Positions 33,308 through 41,061 of a stretch of DNA of 41,288 nucleotides are shown here, in pieces. Below the pieces are notes generated by a model. That model did not search any database. It saw nothing but the letters and a program-made list of their open reading frames with translations, and had not been told where the DNA came from. Origin of the DNA: Acidimicrobiaceae bacterium (GTDB lineage Bacteria > Actinomycetota > Acidimicrobiia > Acidimicrobiales > Aldehydirespiratoraceae); assembly GCA_009845995.1 (NCBI GenBank), contig VXYK01000017.1, forward strand, positions 1-41,288. Direction: 5' to 3'. Both the position numbers and the translations under genes were made by a program. The first letter of the stretch is position 1; the number at the start of each line of letters is the position of its first letter.

Positions 33308-33889
33308 ATGGAGCGGAGTCTTATTGCCACCGGAATCGGAGGGCAGGGTATCCAGTTGAGTGCCCAAGTCATGGCCCGCGCCGCAATCCACGACGGCCGC
33401 AAGGCAATGTTGTTCGGGAGTTATGGCGGCATGATGCGAGGTGGTTCCACGGACGCGTCGGTCGTGTTGGCGGATGGTCCGATCGATTCGCCACCGGTGC
33501 TGTCACGTTGCTGGCTCGGCATCGCGATGCACCACCAGTACCTGCCCGGATTGTTGGAGAAGCTCGATGACCGCAGCACCGTCTTTGTCAACACTTCGGT
33601 GATACAGGACAAGGTCGACACTGCAGCCTCGGTCGTCGACTTCGGTGCCACTGAATTGGCGGTCGAAGCTGTGTCTCTGGTCTGCGCCACAATGGTGATG
33701 GTTGGCGCGGTAGCCGCGGCAACTTCACTCCTGAGTCCCGAAGCGCTTGAGGCCGGACTCGCCGAGGCGCTTCCCCCCTATCGCCGCGAACACTTCGATC
33801 TCAATACCCAAGCACTCGCTGTGGGCTACGACGCTGGCCTCGAACTTGCCGGCAGCTATACGATTCCTGCTGCATGGGCGACTCGATGA
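33308..33889 (+). CDS. 2-oxoacid:ferredoxin oxidoreductase gamma subunit
   Basis: Catalytic gamma (domain III-type) subunit of a POR/KOR/VOR-like enzyme. GIGGQGIQLSAQVMARAAIH and LFGSYGGMMRGGSTDASVVL are the family signatures, and AHHQYLPGLLEKL-like sequence follows. ATG 33308, with AGGA just upstream, gives 193 residues; a TTG directly before it adds one. The stop overlaps the ferredoxin subunit (ATGA). It opens a four-gene operon in order gamma-delta-alpha-beta. Confidence 0.9.
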   Translation: MERSLIATGIGGQGIQLSAQVMARAAIHDGRKAMLFGSYGGMMRGGSTDASVVLADGPIDSPPVLSRCWLGIAMHHQYLPGLLEKLDDRSTVFVNTSVIQDKVDTAASVVDFGATELAVEAVSLVCATMVMVGAVAAATSLLSPEALEAGLAEALPPYRREHFDLNTQALAVGYDAGLELAGSYTIPAAWATR

Positions 33890-34191
33890 CTAGCGAATCA
33901 CAGTCTGGTGCTGCTGCCCCAGCCTCCGATGATGTCGGAACGCTGAGCCGTGGCACGCTGGTGATCGACACCGAGGCTTGCAAGGGCTGCTGGTTGTGCA
34001 TTGATGCCTGTCCGCCCCGAGTGCTCGAGATGACCTCCCAGAGTCTCAACAGCCGCGGCTATCGCTATCCGGTGCTTTTTCCTGGTTGCACCGGCTGTCG
34101 AGCCTGCGCACAGATCTGCCCGGACTTTGTGTTCCAAGTGTTCAAGTATGAAACACCTGTTGGAATGCTCGCTGAGGAAGATCACCAATGA
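33886..34191 (+). CDS. 2-oxoacid:ferredoxin oxidoreductase delta subunit (2[4Fe-4S] ferredoxin)
   Basis: Electron-transfer subunit of 101 residues from ATG 33886, which overlaps the gamma stop by four bases; an ATG at 33874 is less likely. Two cluster motifs: C32-x2-C35-x2-C38-x3-C42-P (CKGCWLCIDACP) and C68-x2-C71-x2-C74-x3-C78-P (CTGCRACAQICP). The first 25 residues are a Ser/Ala-rich leader. It would pass electrons from the alpha-beta site to an external ferredoxin. The stop overlaps the alpha subunit by four bases. Confidence 0.93.
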   Translation: MTSESQSGAAAPASDDVGTLSRGTLVIDTEACKGCWLCIDACPPRVLEMTSQSLNSRGYRYPVLFPGCTGCRACAQICPDFVFQVFKYETPVGMLAEEDHQ

Positions 34192-35318
34192 CCGAACTGA
34201 CTGCCGGCCTGGCGACGGGCACACCCCGGTTGATGGAAGGCTCCGAGGCCATCGCCGAGGCGATGGTGGTCGCTGGGTGCCGTTTCTTCGCTGGTTACCC
34301 GATGACTCCGTTCACCGAGATACTCGAGTCCATGGCTGAGAAGCTGCCCCCGGTGGGCGGGGTCTGCATGAACGCTGAGAGCGAGCTTGAGGCGATCGGC
34401 ATGGCCTGGGGTGCGGCATCGACAGGCACACGGACGGCTACCGGATCGACTGGTCAGGGCTTGGCCCTGATGCAGGAGTCGTTGGCTGAACTCAGCCTCG
34501 CCCGTTTGCCGATGCTCGTCATCAATATGGCTCGATCCCAGGGCGACTACTTCCAGGCCACCCGCGGCGGCCATGGTGACTCGCGCCGGATTGTGCTTGC
34601 CCCGATGGACGTGGCCGAGGCCGTGGAGTTTACACAGCTGGGGTTTCACCTCGCTGATCTCTATCGCAATCCGGTGGTGCTCTACGGCGACTACTACATT
34701 GCCCACACCTATCAGTCGGTCATCGTAGAGCGCCTCGAGTTCGGACCGTTGCCTGCTAAAGACTGGGCTCTCGACGGGTCGACCGGTGGAACTGGCGCCG
34801 CCAAGCTGATCAGTCCGCTGGGCGATTACAAGCAGCGTGACGATGTCGGCTACGACCTTGCCGATTATTACGCTCGAGTGGAGGTTGACCTCTCGGCAAT
34901 GGAGACCGATTTTGCTCCGCTGGTCGAGACCGGTTTCGTTGACGATGCTGAGGTGGTAGTGGTCGCTTTCGGCACGCCCGGGAAGTTCGTGCGGTACTGC
35001 GTTCAGGAACTCCGGGCTGAGGGTGTGAAGGTCGGTTTCGTGCGGCCGATAAGTCTGTATCCGTTCCCGACGGAGGCTTTGCAGGACGCGACCCGTGCTG
35101 TCCGGGGGGTGGCTGTATATGAGAATTGCGCTGGGCAGATGATCGATGATGTGCGCCTCGCGGTTCTTGGTCGTGTGCCGGTTGAGTTCATTGGTGGTTT
35201 GACGATGGATTCGTCGGCGTTCGGAATCGGACCAGACCTGCAGGTACCGATCCTCAAACAACGAATAGTCGATGCTTGCCGACGCGCCGGTTGTGACTTG
35301 GGGGAGGTTCCTCAATGA
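34188..35318 (+). CDS. 2-oxoacid:ferredoxin oxidoreductase alpha subunit
   Basis: Subunit holding the pyrimidine-binding and C-terminal Rossmann-like domains of the POR/VOR family, 376 residues. GSEAIAEAMVVAGCRFFAGY and PMTPFTEILE are the N-terminal signature, MNAESELEAIGMAWGAASTG and ATGSTGQGLALMQESL follow, and MARSQGDYFQATRGGHGDSR binds the substrate/TPP region. The C-terminal VRPISLYPFPTEAL and EFIGGLTMDSSAFG are also usual. Similar sequences are annotated as 3-methyl-2-oxobutanoate or 2-oxoglutarate type; the exact oxoacid cannot be fixed by eye. Overlaps by ATGA on both sides. Confidence 0.92.
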   Translation: MTELTAGLATGTPRLMEGSEAIAEAMVVAGCRFFAGYPMTPFTEILESMAEKLPPVGGVCMNAESELEAIGMAWGAASTGTRTATGSTGQGLALMQESLAELSLARLPMLVINMARSQGDYFQATRGGHGDSRRIVLAPMDVAEAVEFTQLGFHLADLYRNPVVLYGDYYIAHTYQSVIVERLEFGPLPAKDWALDGSTGGTGAAKLISPLGDYKQRDDVGYDLADYYARVEVDLSAMETDFAPLVETGFVDDAEVVVVAFGTPGKFVRYCVQELRAEGVKVGFVRPISLYPFPTEALQDATRAVRGVAVYENCAGQMIDDVRLAVLGRVPVEFIGGLTMDSSAFGIGPDLQVPILKQRIVDACRRAGCDLGEVPQ

Positions 35319-36184
35319 CGGAGAAGTCAGAGAAGTCAGATTCGTCGGCGAAGTCAGATATGCCGGAGATGTCGGAGTTCGGGGATCGGCCCGTCGTTGA
35401 TACCAGCCGCGTTCCTGAGGTGCCGGTCCGACTGGTCGACGACTTCACGCCTGAGCTGATTGATGTTGGTGCCCATCATCTGTGTCCCGGTTGTGGTGAA
35501 CCGATTGCGATGCGTTTGATCATGGAGGTTCTGGCTGAACAGGAGTTGAAGCATCGTGCGCTCGCAGTGTTTGGAATCGGTTGTTACACAGCCTTCTCGA
35601 ACAACCTTGATTGTGAGGTCTTGCAGGCACTCCATGGCCGTGCGCCGTCGCTGGCAACCGGCGCGAAGCGAGCCAACCCCAACCTGTTGACCATTACCGT
35701 CCAAGGTGACGGGGACATGGTGAATGAGGGCCTCCAGGAGGTGCTGCATGCGGCGGCTCGCGGCGAGCAGATCACATGCGTGCTGCTCAACAACGGCGTG
35801 TTTGGCGAGACCGGCGGGCACATGACGGCGACGACGACCGTTGGACAACGCACCAAGAACACACTTGAGGGGCGCAACACAGACGACCACGGTTATCCGA
35901 TTCGCATTGCGTCCTTGATCGCCGAGTTGGAGGGCGCCGCGTTCGTGGCTCGGGGTTCGGTTACCAACGCGGGCAACGTGGCCCGCACGAAGCGCATGGT
36001 TGAACGGGCTATCGAGGTGCAACTGCTGGGAACAGGGTTCTCTTTTGTTGAGATTCTCACCATGTGTCCCACAGGCTGGTTCGTGGAGACCGAGGATGCC
36101 CCCGCCTATCTTGACGACACGATCGGTGTGGCAAACTTCGCTGGAGTGCTGCGAGACAGTGCTCCAGCGACTTCAGTCGAGTAG
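35315..36184 (+). CDS. 2-oxoacid:ferredoxin oxidoreductase beta subunit
   Basis: TPP-binding subunit, 289 residues. HHLCPGCGEPIAMRLIMEVL has two of the cluster/structural Cys (C57, C60), FGIGCYTAF follows, and GDGDMVNEGLQEVLHAAARG is the TPP/Mg motif with LLNNGVFGETGGHMTATT. This form resembles the branched-chain (Vor-like) subgroup rather than pyruvate oxidoreductase. The first 25 residues are an unusual Ser/Lys/Glu repeat (EKSEKSDSSAKSDMPEMSE) coded by repeated GAGAAGTCA-like triplets. ATG overlaps the alpha stop. The 3' end overlaps the convergent cupin gene by 12 bases. Confidence 0.92.
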   Translation: MTEKSEKSDSSAKSDMPEMSEFGDRPVVDTSRVPEVPVRLVDDFTPELIDVGAHHLCPGCGEPIAMRLIMEVLAEQELKHRALAVFGIGCYTAFSNNLDCEVLQALHGRAPSLATGAKRANPNLLTITVQGDGDMVNEGLQEVLHAAARGEQITCVLLNNGVFGETGGHMTATTTVGQRTKNTLEGRNTDDHGYPIRIASLIAELEGAAFVARGSVTNAGNVARTKRMVERAIEVQLLGTGFSFVEILTMCPTGWFVETEDAPAYLDDTIGVANFAGVLRDSAPATSVE

Positions 36185-36508
36185 TTCGACGATGATCTCG
36201 TAGAACTGTTCGCTGCCGCTGTTGTGAGCTTTTTCGATGCCACCTTTGTGCGCGAAAATAACGGTTCCGTTATGCACGGGGCCTTCGACTCGGCCAAGAG
36301 CCGCTCCGTTGAATTCGTCTTGGGAGTCGGGCTCGAAGTCGGCGCATACCTTGTCGCCGGCGATCTGGATCATCGCGTAGTCATGCTCATGTCTGTGCAG
36401 CGCACTCGACTCACCGGGATCGAGTCGCATCTCCCAGACACGGATTCGGTCATTTTCGAACAGAACCTTGGTGCCGATGTCGCCGAACTCGCGGTCGGTG
36501 TTGCTCAC
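36173..36508 (-). CDS. Small cupin-domain protein
   Basis: Single cupin of about 111 residues. RVWEMRLDPGESSALHRHEH with DYAMIQIAGDKV is cupin motif 1 (metal-type His in LHRHEHDY), and HKGGIEKAHNSGSEQFYEII covers motif 2. GTG 36508 has AAGGGG five bases upstream and is preferred over TTG 36541. Cupins of this small type can be metal enzymes or binding proteins; function unknown. It ends inside the beta-subunit 3' end on the other strand and diverges from the acyl-CoA synthetase-like gene, so it may serve the same pathway. Confidence 0.82.
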   Translation of the reverse strand: MSNTDREFGDIGTKVLFENDRIRVWEMRLDPGESSALHRHEHDYAMIQIAGDKVCADFEPDSQDEFNGAALGRVEGPVHNGTVIFAHKGGIEKAHNSGSEQFYEIIVELLD

Positions 36509-36517
36509 AGGTGCCCC

Positions 36518-36545
36518 TTGAGTTGAAAGTTGATTGGACAATACT
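36518..36545 (+). promoter_or_regulatory. Possible promoter of the acyl-CoA synthetase-like gene
   Basis: TTGAGT (36518-36523) and AATACT (36540-36545) with a 16-base spacer lie in the divergent region between the cupin and the synthetase. The -10 is followed by GAATATT, forming an imperfect AATA...TATT symmetry that could be an operator half. Assigned by eye only. Confidence 0.3.
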
Positions 36546-36592
36546 GAATATTGCTCCGGTGCATACAGTCAAGGGAGTCAGAAAGGGCCAAG

Positions 36593-38074
36593 GTGCAACA
36601 GTTACTCGTCGGTGAGATCTTCCGCCAGTGCGCCAGGGCCGTACCTGAGCGGATGGCGGTGGCGGTCAGAGACGAGCGCCTGTCGTTTGCTGAACTCGAC
36701 GAACGTTCAGAGCGCGCGGCTGATTGGCTGTTGCGCCATTGTCGGCCAGGCGACCGTGTGGCCATGTGGACCGAAACCTGCGTGGATGCGGCGGTGCTGT
36801 TCGCGGCGACCTCCAAGGCAGGCTTGGCGTTCTGTCCTCTCAGCCCCGCAGCGACCGACGACGAGATGGTCGGGGCGCTAGCAGTGATCGAGCCTGCTGT
36901 GATCGTGACGAACAGAGGCCGACGGGCCGCAGCAGGTTCTCTGGTAGCCCCATTTGGTGCCACCGTCGTTGACTGGGAAAGCCTCGCCGCGCACGATCGA
37001 GACTCGGGTACTCCCGTCACTGCCCCCGGTTTCGCTGATGACATCCCCCAGTTGATGGTTTTCACCAGTGGCACCACGGGTGTGCCCAAGGCGGCGATGG
37101 TGTCGCACCGAGCCCAGTTCCTTCGAACCCACCCCGGTGCGCAGTTCGAACCCCGTGGTCGCAGCGTTTGCGTTTACCCTCTGTTCCATGTCGCTCCGTG
37201 GCTCATCGCGCTGCAGCAGTGGCACGCCCGCGACGGGGTGATCTTCACCACCGACACCAATCCCGACACGATTGCTGATGCGGTCGCGGACCACGCTGCA
37301 ACCCGTCTCAACATGATCCCAGCGTTATGGCGACGGATGATCGAATATCTCGACGGCGAGGATCGGGCGATCAGCCCGCTGGCAACTTTGCGTTTCGCCG
37401 ATACGGGCACCTCGGCTACGCCGCTTTCTCTGTTGCAGGCGATTCGAGGTCTTGTTGTCGGTGCCAACGTTCGGGTCTTCTATGGCTCCACTGAGGCTGG
37501 CAACGTCTGCGGATTGGAGGACCAAGATATTGATGCCAAACCCGGCAGCGTTGGAGTGCCGAGCGTGTCGACGGACGTGCGTCTCGACGAGACCGGAGAG
37601 CTTCTCGTCCGGAGTCCTCTGCTTTTTGATGGCTACTTCAACAACCCGTCGGCCACCGAGGCCGCGATCAGTTCAGGGTGGTATCGCACGGGTGACCTCG
37701 CCGAGATTGACGACGAGGGCTATCTCTACATCGTCGGGAGGGTCACGGAACTGATTCGCTCTGGTGGTGAGGCGGTTGCACCTGCCGAAGTCGAGAACGT
37801 TCTGCGCGCTGCGCCGGGTGTAACCGACGTCGCGGTGGTCGGGATTCCGGACCTGAGTTGGGGTGAACTGGTGTGCGCTGTTGTTGTAGCCGAACCGGGC
37901 CACACTCCCGAACTAGCTGATCTTCAGTCCTTTTGCGATGGTCGAATCAGCAGCTTCAAGCACCCTAGGAAGCTCGTACTGGTCGACAACATTCCTCGGA
38001 CGCAGACCACGGGTCAGCCGCAGCGTCCCCTGATCGTGGACTTGGTGACCTCAGAGCAAGCTGACCCGGGCTGA
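36593..38074 (+). CDS. AMP-binding acyl-CoA synthetase-like protein lacking the C-terminal Lys
   Basis: ANL-superfamily adenylating enzyme. GTG 36593 (AAAGGG upstream) gives 493 residues. The N-terminal domain is regular: MVFTSGTTGVPKAAMVSHRA (P-loop), YPLFHVAPW, FYGSTEAGN and WYRTGDLAEIDDEGYLYIVG. The hinge and ERVI-like GGEAVAPAEVENVL are intact. The last motif, which normally reads PRTxxGK with the Lys needed for adenylation, reads IPRTQTTGQPQRPL, with Gln475 (codon CAG 38015-38017) in place of Lys. It may thus be unable to form the adenylate itself or have a modified role. It stands after the oxidoreductase operon and divergent from the cupin. Confidence 0.86.
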   Translation: MQQLLVGEIFRQCARAVPERMAVAVRDERLSFAELDERSERAADWLLRHCRPGDRVAMWTETCVDAAVLFAATSKAGLAFCPLSPAATDDEMVGALAVIEPAVIVTNRGRRAAAGSLVAPFGATVVDWESLAAHDRDSGTPVTAPGFADDIPQLMVFTSGTTGVPKAAMVSHRAQFLRTHPGAQFEPRGRSVCVYPLFHVAPWLIALQQWHARDGVIFTTDTNPDTIADAVADHAATRLNMIPALWRRMIEYLDGEDRAISPLATLRFADTGTSATPLSLLQAIRGLVVGANVRVFYGSTEAGNVCGLEDQDIDAKPGSVGVPSVSTDVRLDETGELLVRSPLLFDGYFNNPSATEAAISSGWYRTGDLAEIDDEGYLYIVGRVTELIRSGGEAVAPAEVENVLRAAPGVTDVAVVGIPDLSWGELVCAVVVAEPGHTPELADLQSFCDGRISSFKHPRKLVLVDNIPRTQTTGQPQRPLIVDLVTSEQADPG

Positions 38075-38109
38075 TCGGCTGTTGTGGTTTCCCGTGGTCG
38101 GGTAGCGCT

Positions 38110-39744
38110 CTAACGAAGTCTCACGGGGGTGCTGACTTCGGAATAGAAGTCGTTGCCCTTGTCGTCGATGACGATGAACGCAGGGAAGTTCTCCACCTCG
38201 ATCCTCCAGATCGCCTCCATTCCAAGCTCTGGATATTCGAGAACCTCCACGGCCCGGATTGAGTCCTGGGCCAAGCGAGCCGCGGCTCCACCTATGGAAC
38301 CCAGGTAGAAGCCTCCATGGCGAGCACACGCCTCGGTTACCTCCCTGGAACGGTTGCCCTTGGCCAGCATCACCATCGAGCCTCCCGCGGCCTGGAATTC
38401 GTCAACGTAGGAGTCCATGCGTCCAGCGGTCGTGGGCCCGAAGGAGCCCGAGGCGTACCCGGTTGGTGTCTTGGCTGGTCCCGCATAGTAGATCGCATGG
38501 TCGCGGAGATACTGCGGCATCGACTCGCCTCGGCTGAGCCGTTCGGCGATCTTGGCGTGGGCGATGTCACGGCCTACGACGAGTGTGCCGTTGAGAGACA
38601 GCCGTGTCTTCACCGGATGTTGAGTCAACTGGTTGCGAATCTCGTCCATTGGTTGGTTTAGATCAACGGTGACGACCTCGCTCGACAGGTCGTCTGCGGC
38701 GGCGTCGGGTAGAAAACGAGCCGGATCGGTTTCGAGCTGTTCGAGAAAGATCCCGTCAGCGGTGATTTTGGCTTTGGCTTGGCGGTCGGCCGAGCAGCTG
38801 ACCGCGATCCCCACCGGGTTTGAGGCGCCGTGGCGGGGAAGACGGATCACCCGCACGTCATGACAGAAGTACTTGCCTCCGAATTGAGCTCCGATACCGA
38901 ACTCGCGGGTCTGTTGGAGCACCTTGTTCTCCCACTCGATGTCGCGGTAGCCGTGGCCGGTGTCAGCGCTGCCCGAGGTTGGCAGCGTGTCGAGGTAGTG
39001 GGCGGAGGCCAGCTTGGCGGTCTTGAGGTTGAACTCCGCTGAGGTGCCTCCGACAACCAGAGCGAGGTGATACGGGGGGCAAGCCGAGGTGCCGACCGCG
39101 CGCAGCGACTCATCAAGGAAATCCAGCAGTGATTCCTCGTTCAACAGGGCCTTGGTCTTCTGGAACAGGAAGGACTTGTTGGCCGATCCTCCGCCCTTGG
39201 CCATGAACAGGAACTCGTAGCTGCTCCCAGGCTTGGAGTAGAGCTCGATCTGTGCCGGAAGGTTGTTGCCGGTGTTTTTTTCTTCGAACATCGACACCGG
39301 CGCCAACTGCGAATAGCGAAGGTTGGTTTCGGTGAAAGTGTCGAACACCCCTGCCGAGATCGCCTCGCCGTCGTCTCCGTAGGTGACGACTTGATCACCC
39401 TTCTTGCCCATCACGATGGCGGTGCCGGTGTCCTGACACATGGGGAGGACACCTGCGGCGGCGATGTTGGCGTTGAGCAGCAGTTCATGGGCTACGAAGA
39501 TGTCGTTACCGGAGGCCTCGGGGTCTTCAAGAATGCTGGCCAGCTGTTCGAGGTGCTCGGTGCGGAGGTAGTGGGCGATGTCGTTCATCGCAGCTCGGGT
39601 GAGCAGGCGGATCGCCGAGGGCTCTACTTTGACGAACGTGCGCCCGTCGGCTTCGAAGGTGGAGACTCCCTCAGTTGAAATCAGGCGGTACTCGGTGGTG
39701 TCGGGCCCGAGCGGCAGGAGATCGGAGTAAGCGAACTCGGTCAT
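38110..39744 (-). CDS. fumA: Class I fumarate hydratase (iron-sulfur, FumA type)
   Basis: [4Fe-4S] fumarase with alpha and beta domains fused, 544 residues from ATG 39744. Cluster Cys candidates lie in [35 protein letters not shown] and [16 protein letters not shown], each the conserved context. The beta domain has [16 protein letters not shown] sequence, [20 protein letters not shown] and [20 protein letters not shown]. Converts fumarate to malate in the citric acid cycle; this class is oxygen-sensitive, like the ferredoxin oxidoreductase nearby. No second fumarase is in the window. It is convergent with the synthetase-like gene. Confidence 0.95.
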   Translation of the reverse strand: MTEFAYSDLLPLGPDTTEYRLISTEGVSTFEADGRTFVKVEPSAIRLLTRAAMNDIAHYLRTEHLEQLASILEDPEASGNDIFVAHELLLNANIAAAGVLPMCQDTGTAIVMGKKGDQVVTYGDDGEAISAGVFDTFTETNLRYSQLAPVSMFEEKNTGNNLPAQIELYSKPGSSYEFLFMAKGGGSANKSFLFQKTKALLNEESLLDFLDESLRAVGTSACPPYHLALVVGGTSAEFNLKTAKLASAHYLDTLPTSGSADTGHGYRDIEWENKVLQQTREFGIGAQFGGKYFCHDVRVIRLPRHGASNPVGIAVSCSADRQAKAKITADGIFLEQLETDPARFLPDAAADDLSSEVVTVDLNQPMDEIRNQLTQHPVKTRLSLNGTLVVGRDIAHAKIAERLSRGESMPQYLRDHAIYYAGPAKTPTGYASGSFGPTTAGRMDSYVDEFQAAGGSMVMLAKGNRSREVTEACARHGGFYLGSIGGAAARLAQDSIRAVEVLEYPELGMEAIWRIEVENFPAFIVIDDKGNDFYSEVSTPVRLR

Positions 39745-39783
39745 GCCCCCACGCTACTCTCCGATGCCGACCCGAGATACCCA

Positions 39784-40053
39784 CTAATCGCAAACCCGTC
39801 TGACCTCAGCTTCGGCGATGATGACTCGTACTCTGAGCGCGATCAACTCGTCGTGCGTGCCATGCTCATGTCCTTCGGTGTGCGCAGCATTGTGCGTTTG
39901 CAGCGCTTCGCCCCAGTCGCTCTCGGCATGGGCCTGCGTCTCAGCAACGTCAGCGCACTTTGCAGCGTCCCGCTCACCGGAGCACGCGCTCAGTAAGACG
40001 ATTGCCGCCACCGCCGCGCCGATTGTGCGCGTTGGATTCGTTCGTTGTTTCAT
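39784..40053 (-). CDS. Small lipoprotein of unknown function
   Basis: 89 residues with a basic start (MKQRTNPTRT), a hydrophobic stretch and lipobox LSAC with lipidated C24. The mature part is polar, helical in character and His/Glu-rich (AHTEGHEHGTHDELI), with two further Cys (AKCADV and VRRVCD at the end). The His cluster could bind metal. GAGG lies eight bases before the ATG. No family recognised. Upstream, toward the divergent small membrane protein, is a perfect inverted repeat. Confidence 0.75.
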   Translation of the reverse strand: MKQRTNPTRTIGAAVAAIVLLSACSGERDAAKCADVAETQAHAESDWGEALQTHNAAHTEGHEHGTHDELIALRVRVIIAEAEVRRVCD

Positions 40054-40098
40054 GCTTCTTGCCTCAGCGTTTTGCTATTCATATGTTGGTTGTTGGTT

Positions 40099-40150
40099 GT
40101 GCGGCAGGGCCGAAAGCAGCTTGCTACGGTTACGGACGGCCCTGCCGCAC
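40099..40150. repeat. Perfect 14-bp inverted repeat with 24-base spacer
   Basis: GTGCGGCAGGGCCG (40099-40112) and CGGCCCTGCCGCAC (40137-40150) are exact complements. The spacer holds a smaller AGCA/TGCT pairing. It sits in the divergent region between the lipoprotein (start 40053) and the small membrane protein (start 40202), so it precedes both genes and is unlikely to end either. It could be an operator, a structured RNA, or a remnant of a mobile repeat. Confidence 0.7.
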
Positions 40151-40201
40151 GGCTTTGTATGCGCCAGCCTGTTCTCCCGCAAGAAGAGCTAGAGTCAACT
40201 C

Positions 40202-40456
40202 ATGACTGATGCGCACGGAGACGAGCGAACCCGCCTACAGCGTTTTTGGCTGTCTAAGTCGACTCTCGTCCTTACGAGGAGGGGCGCAATTATTGATGGG
40301 TTTTTTGCGGCTGTATTTTGGTTCCATTGGGATAGGCCACTCGCAGCCGTGGTTCTATTTGCCATCTCGCTCGCGTCCGCAGGCATGTCAGTTCATTCGT
40401 GGCGAACGCGCCGCGAGGCGAGGCAGGAGAACCGGCTGCTTGATCGTCTCGGCTAG
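40202..40456 (+). CDS. Small membrane protein of unknown function
   Basis: 84 residues from ATG 40202. Two hydrophobic segments (about 25-42, GAIIDGFFAAVFWFHW, and 46-64, LAAVVLFAISLASAGMSV) are joined by a short DRP turn, with charged, Arg-rich termini (TRREARQENRLLDRLG) that would both face the cytosol. No strong ribosome site; AGAAGAG lies about 12 bases upstream. The 3' end overlaps the convergent secreted-protein gene by four bases. I do not recognise a family; reality rests on hydrophobic pattern and tidy borders. Confidence 0.6.
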   Translation: MTDAHGDERTRLQRFWLSKSTLVLTRRGAIIDGFFAAVFWFHWDRPLAAVVLFAISLASAGMSVHSWRTRREARQENRLLDRLG

Positions 40457-40851
40457 TGCCCCTCCGTGGACGCGATCCCGGTGGCACCGCAGTAGAGTCC
40501 GGCAGGGGGGATGACGCGGCCAATGATCCCGCAAACTCCAAACCAGACCCATTGATTGTGGGTGTGGGGGCGTTCGTACCTGGGCCCGCAGCGCCTGTAG
40601 CGTTCGTAGCCCCAGATCGGAACTCCGTATCGGTACTCTCCCTCGCCGTTGCCGAAATCGTGCCAATACATGTGGTTGGGATCCCATCGGTAACCGATGA
40701 TCGTGTAGTTCGTTGATTGCACCCAAGTGCAGTCTTGCGTGTAAGCCACATGGGCGGACGCGGGTTCAGTTTCGGTGACCGCCACGACGGTCAATGAGCT
40801 AGCCAGCACGGCCAGCGCAAAGATACCAACAGCAGCTGAACGGATTCTCAT
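40453..40851 (-). CDS. Secreted four-cysteine protein of unknown function
   Basis: 132 residues. A Sec signal peptide (MRIRSAAVGIFALAVLASSL, then VVAVTETEPASA) likely cleaved after ASA at about residue 34. The mature part is aromatic-rich (WDPNHMYWHDFGNGEGEYRY, VPIWGYERYRR) with four Cys (in QDCTW, RRCGP, GVCGI, LYCGA), probably two disulfides. AAAGGA lies nine bases before the ATG, and a likely promoter is upstream. I know no family; it resembles small secreted actinobacterial proteins. Confidence 0.7.
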   Translation of the reverse strand: MRIRSAAVGIFALAVLASSLTVVAVTETEPASAHVAYTQDCTWVQSTNYTIIGYRWDPNHMYWHDFGNGEGEYRYGVPIWGYERYRRCGPRYERPHTHNQWVWFGVCGIIGRVIPPAGLYCGATGIASTEGH

Positions 40852-40891
40852 AAGGGTTGTCCTTTGATCCAGTTAGCAAGCTGCTTGCGAG

Positions 40892-40920
40892 AGGGTAGCT
40901 GAAACGGGTTCTAGTCGCAA
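40892..40920 (-). promoter_or_regulatory. Possible promoter of the secreted-protein gene
   Basis: On the minus strand TTGCGA (40920-40915) and TACCCT (40897-40892) are 17 bases apart, giving a leader of about 35 bases to ATG 40851. The remaining bases from 40921 to 41061 show no ORF or motif I can support. Confidence 0.4.
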
Positions 40921-41061
40921 CAGTCTTGTCGAGGTCCGGCGTCGACTGCTTCTGCGGTTGGCCCTCGGTCGGGCATGGTCCCGCTGCAGTTCGTTCTAGA
41001 GTTTGTTGCCGCTCATCTGTTTGAAACCATGGCGCAAGAGATTTCTATCCCGTGGTTGCGA

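Noticed and set aside
34182..35315. Minus-strand 377-codon ORF
   Set aside because: Antisense to the oxidoreductase alpha subunit, which is fully conserved on the plus strand.
40114..40886. 13-base inverted match between 40114-40126 and 40874-40886
   Set aside because: In 41 kb several 13-base inverted matches are expected by chance, and the two sites have unlike settings.
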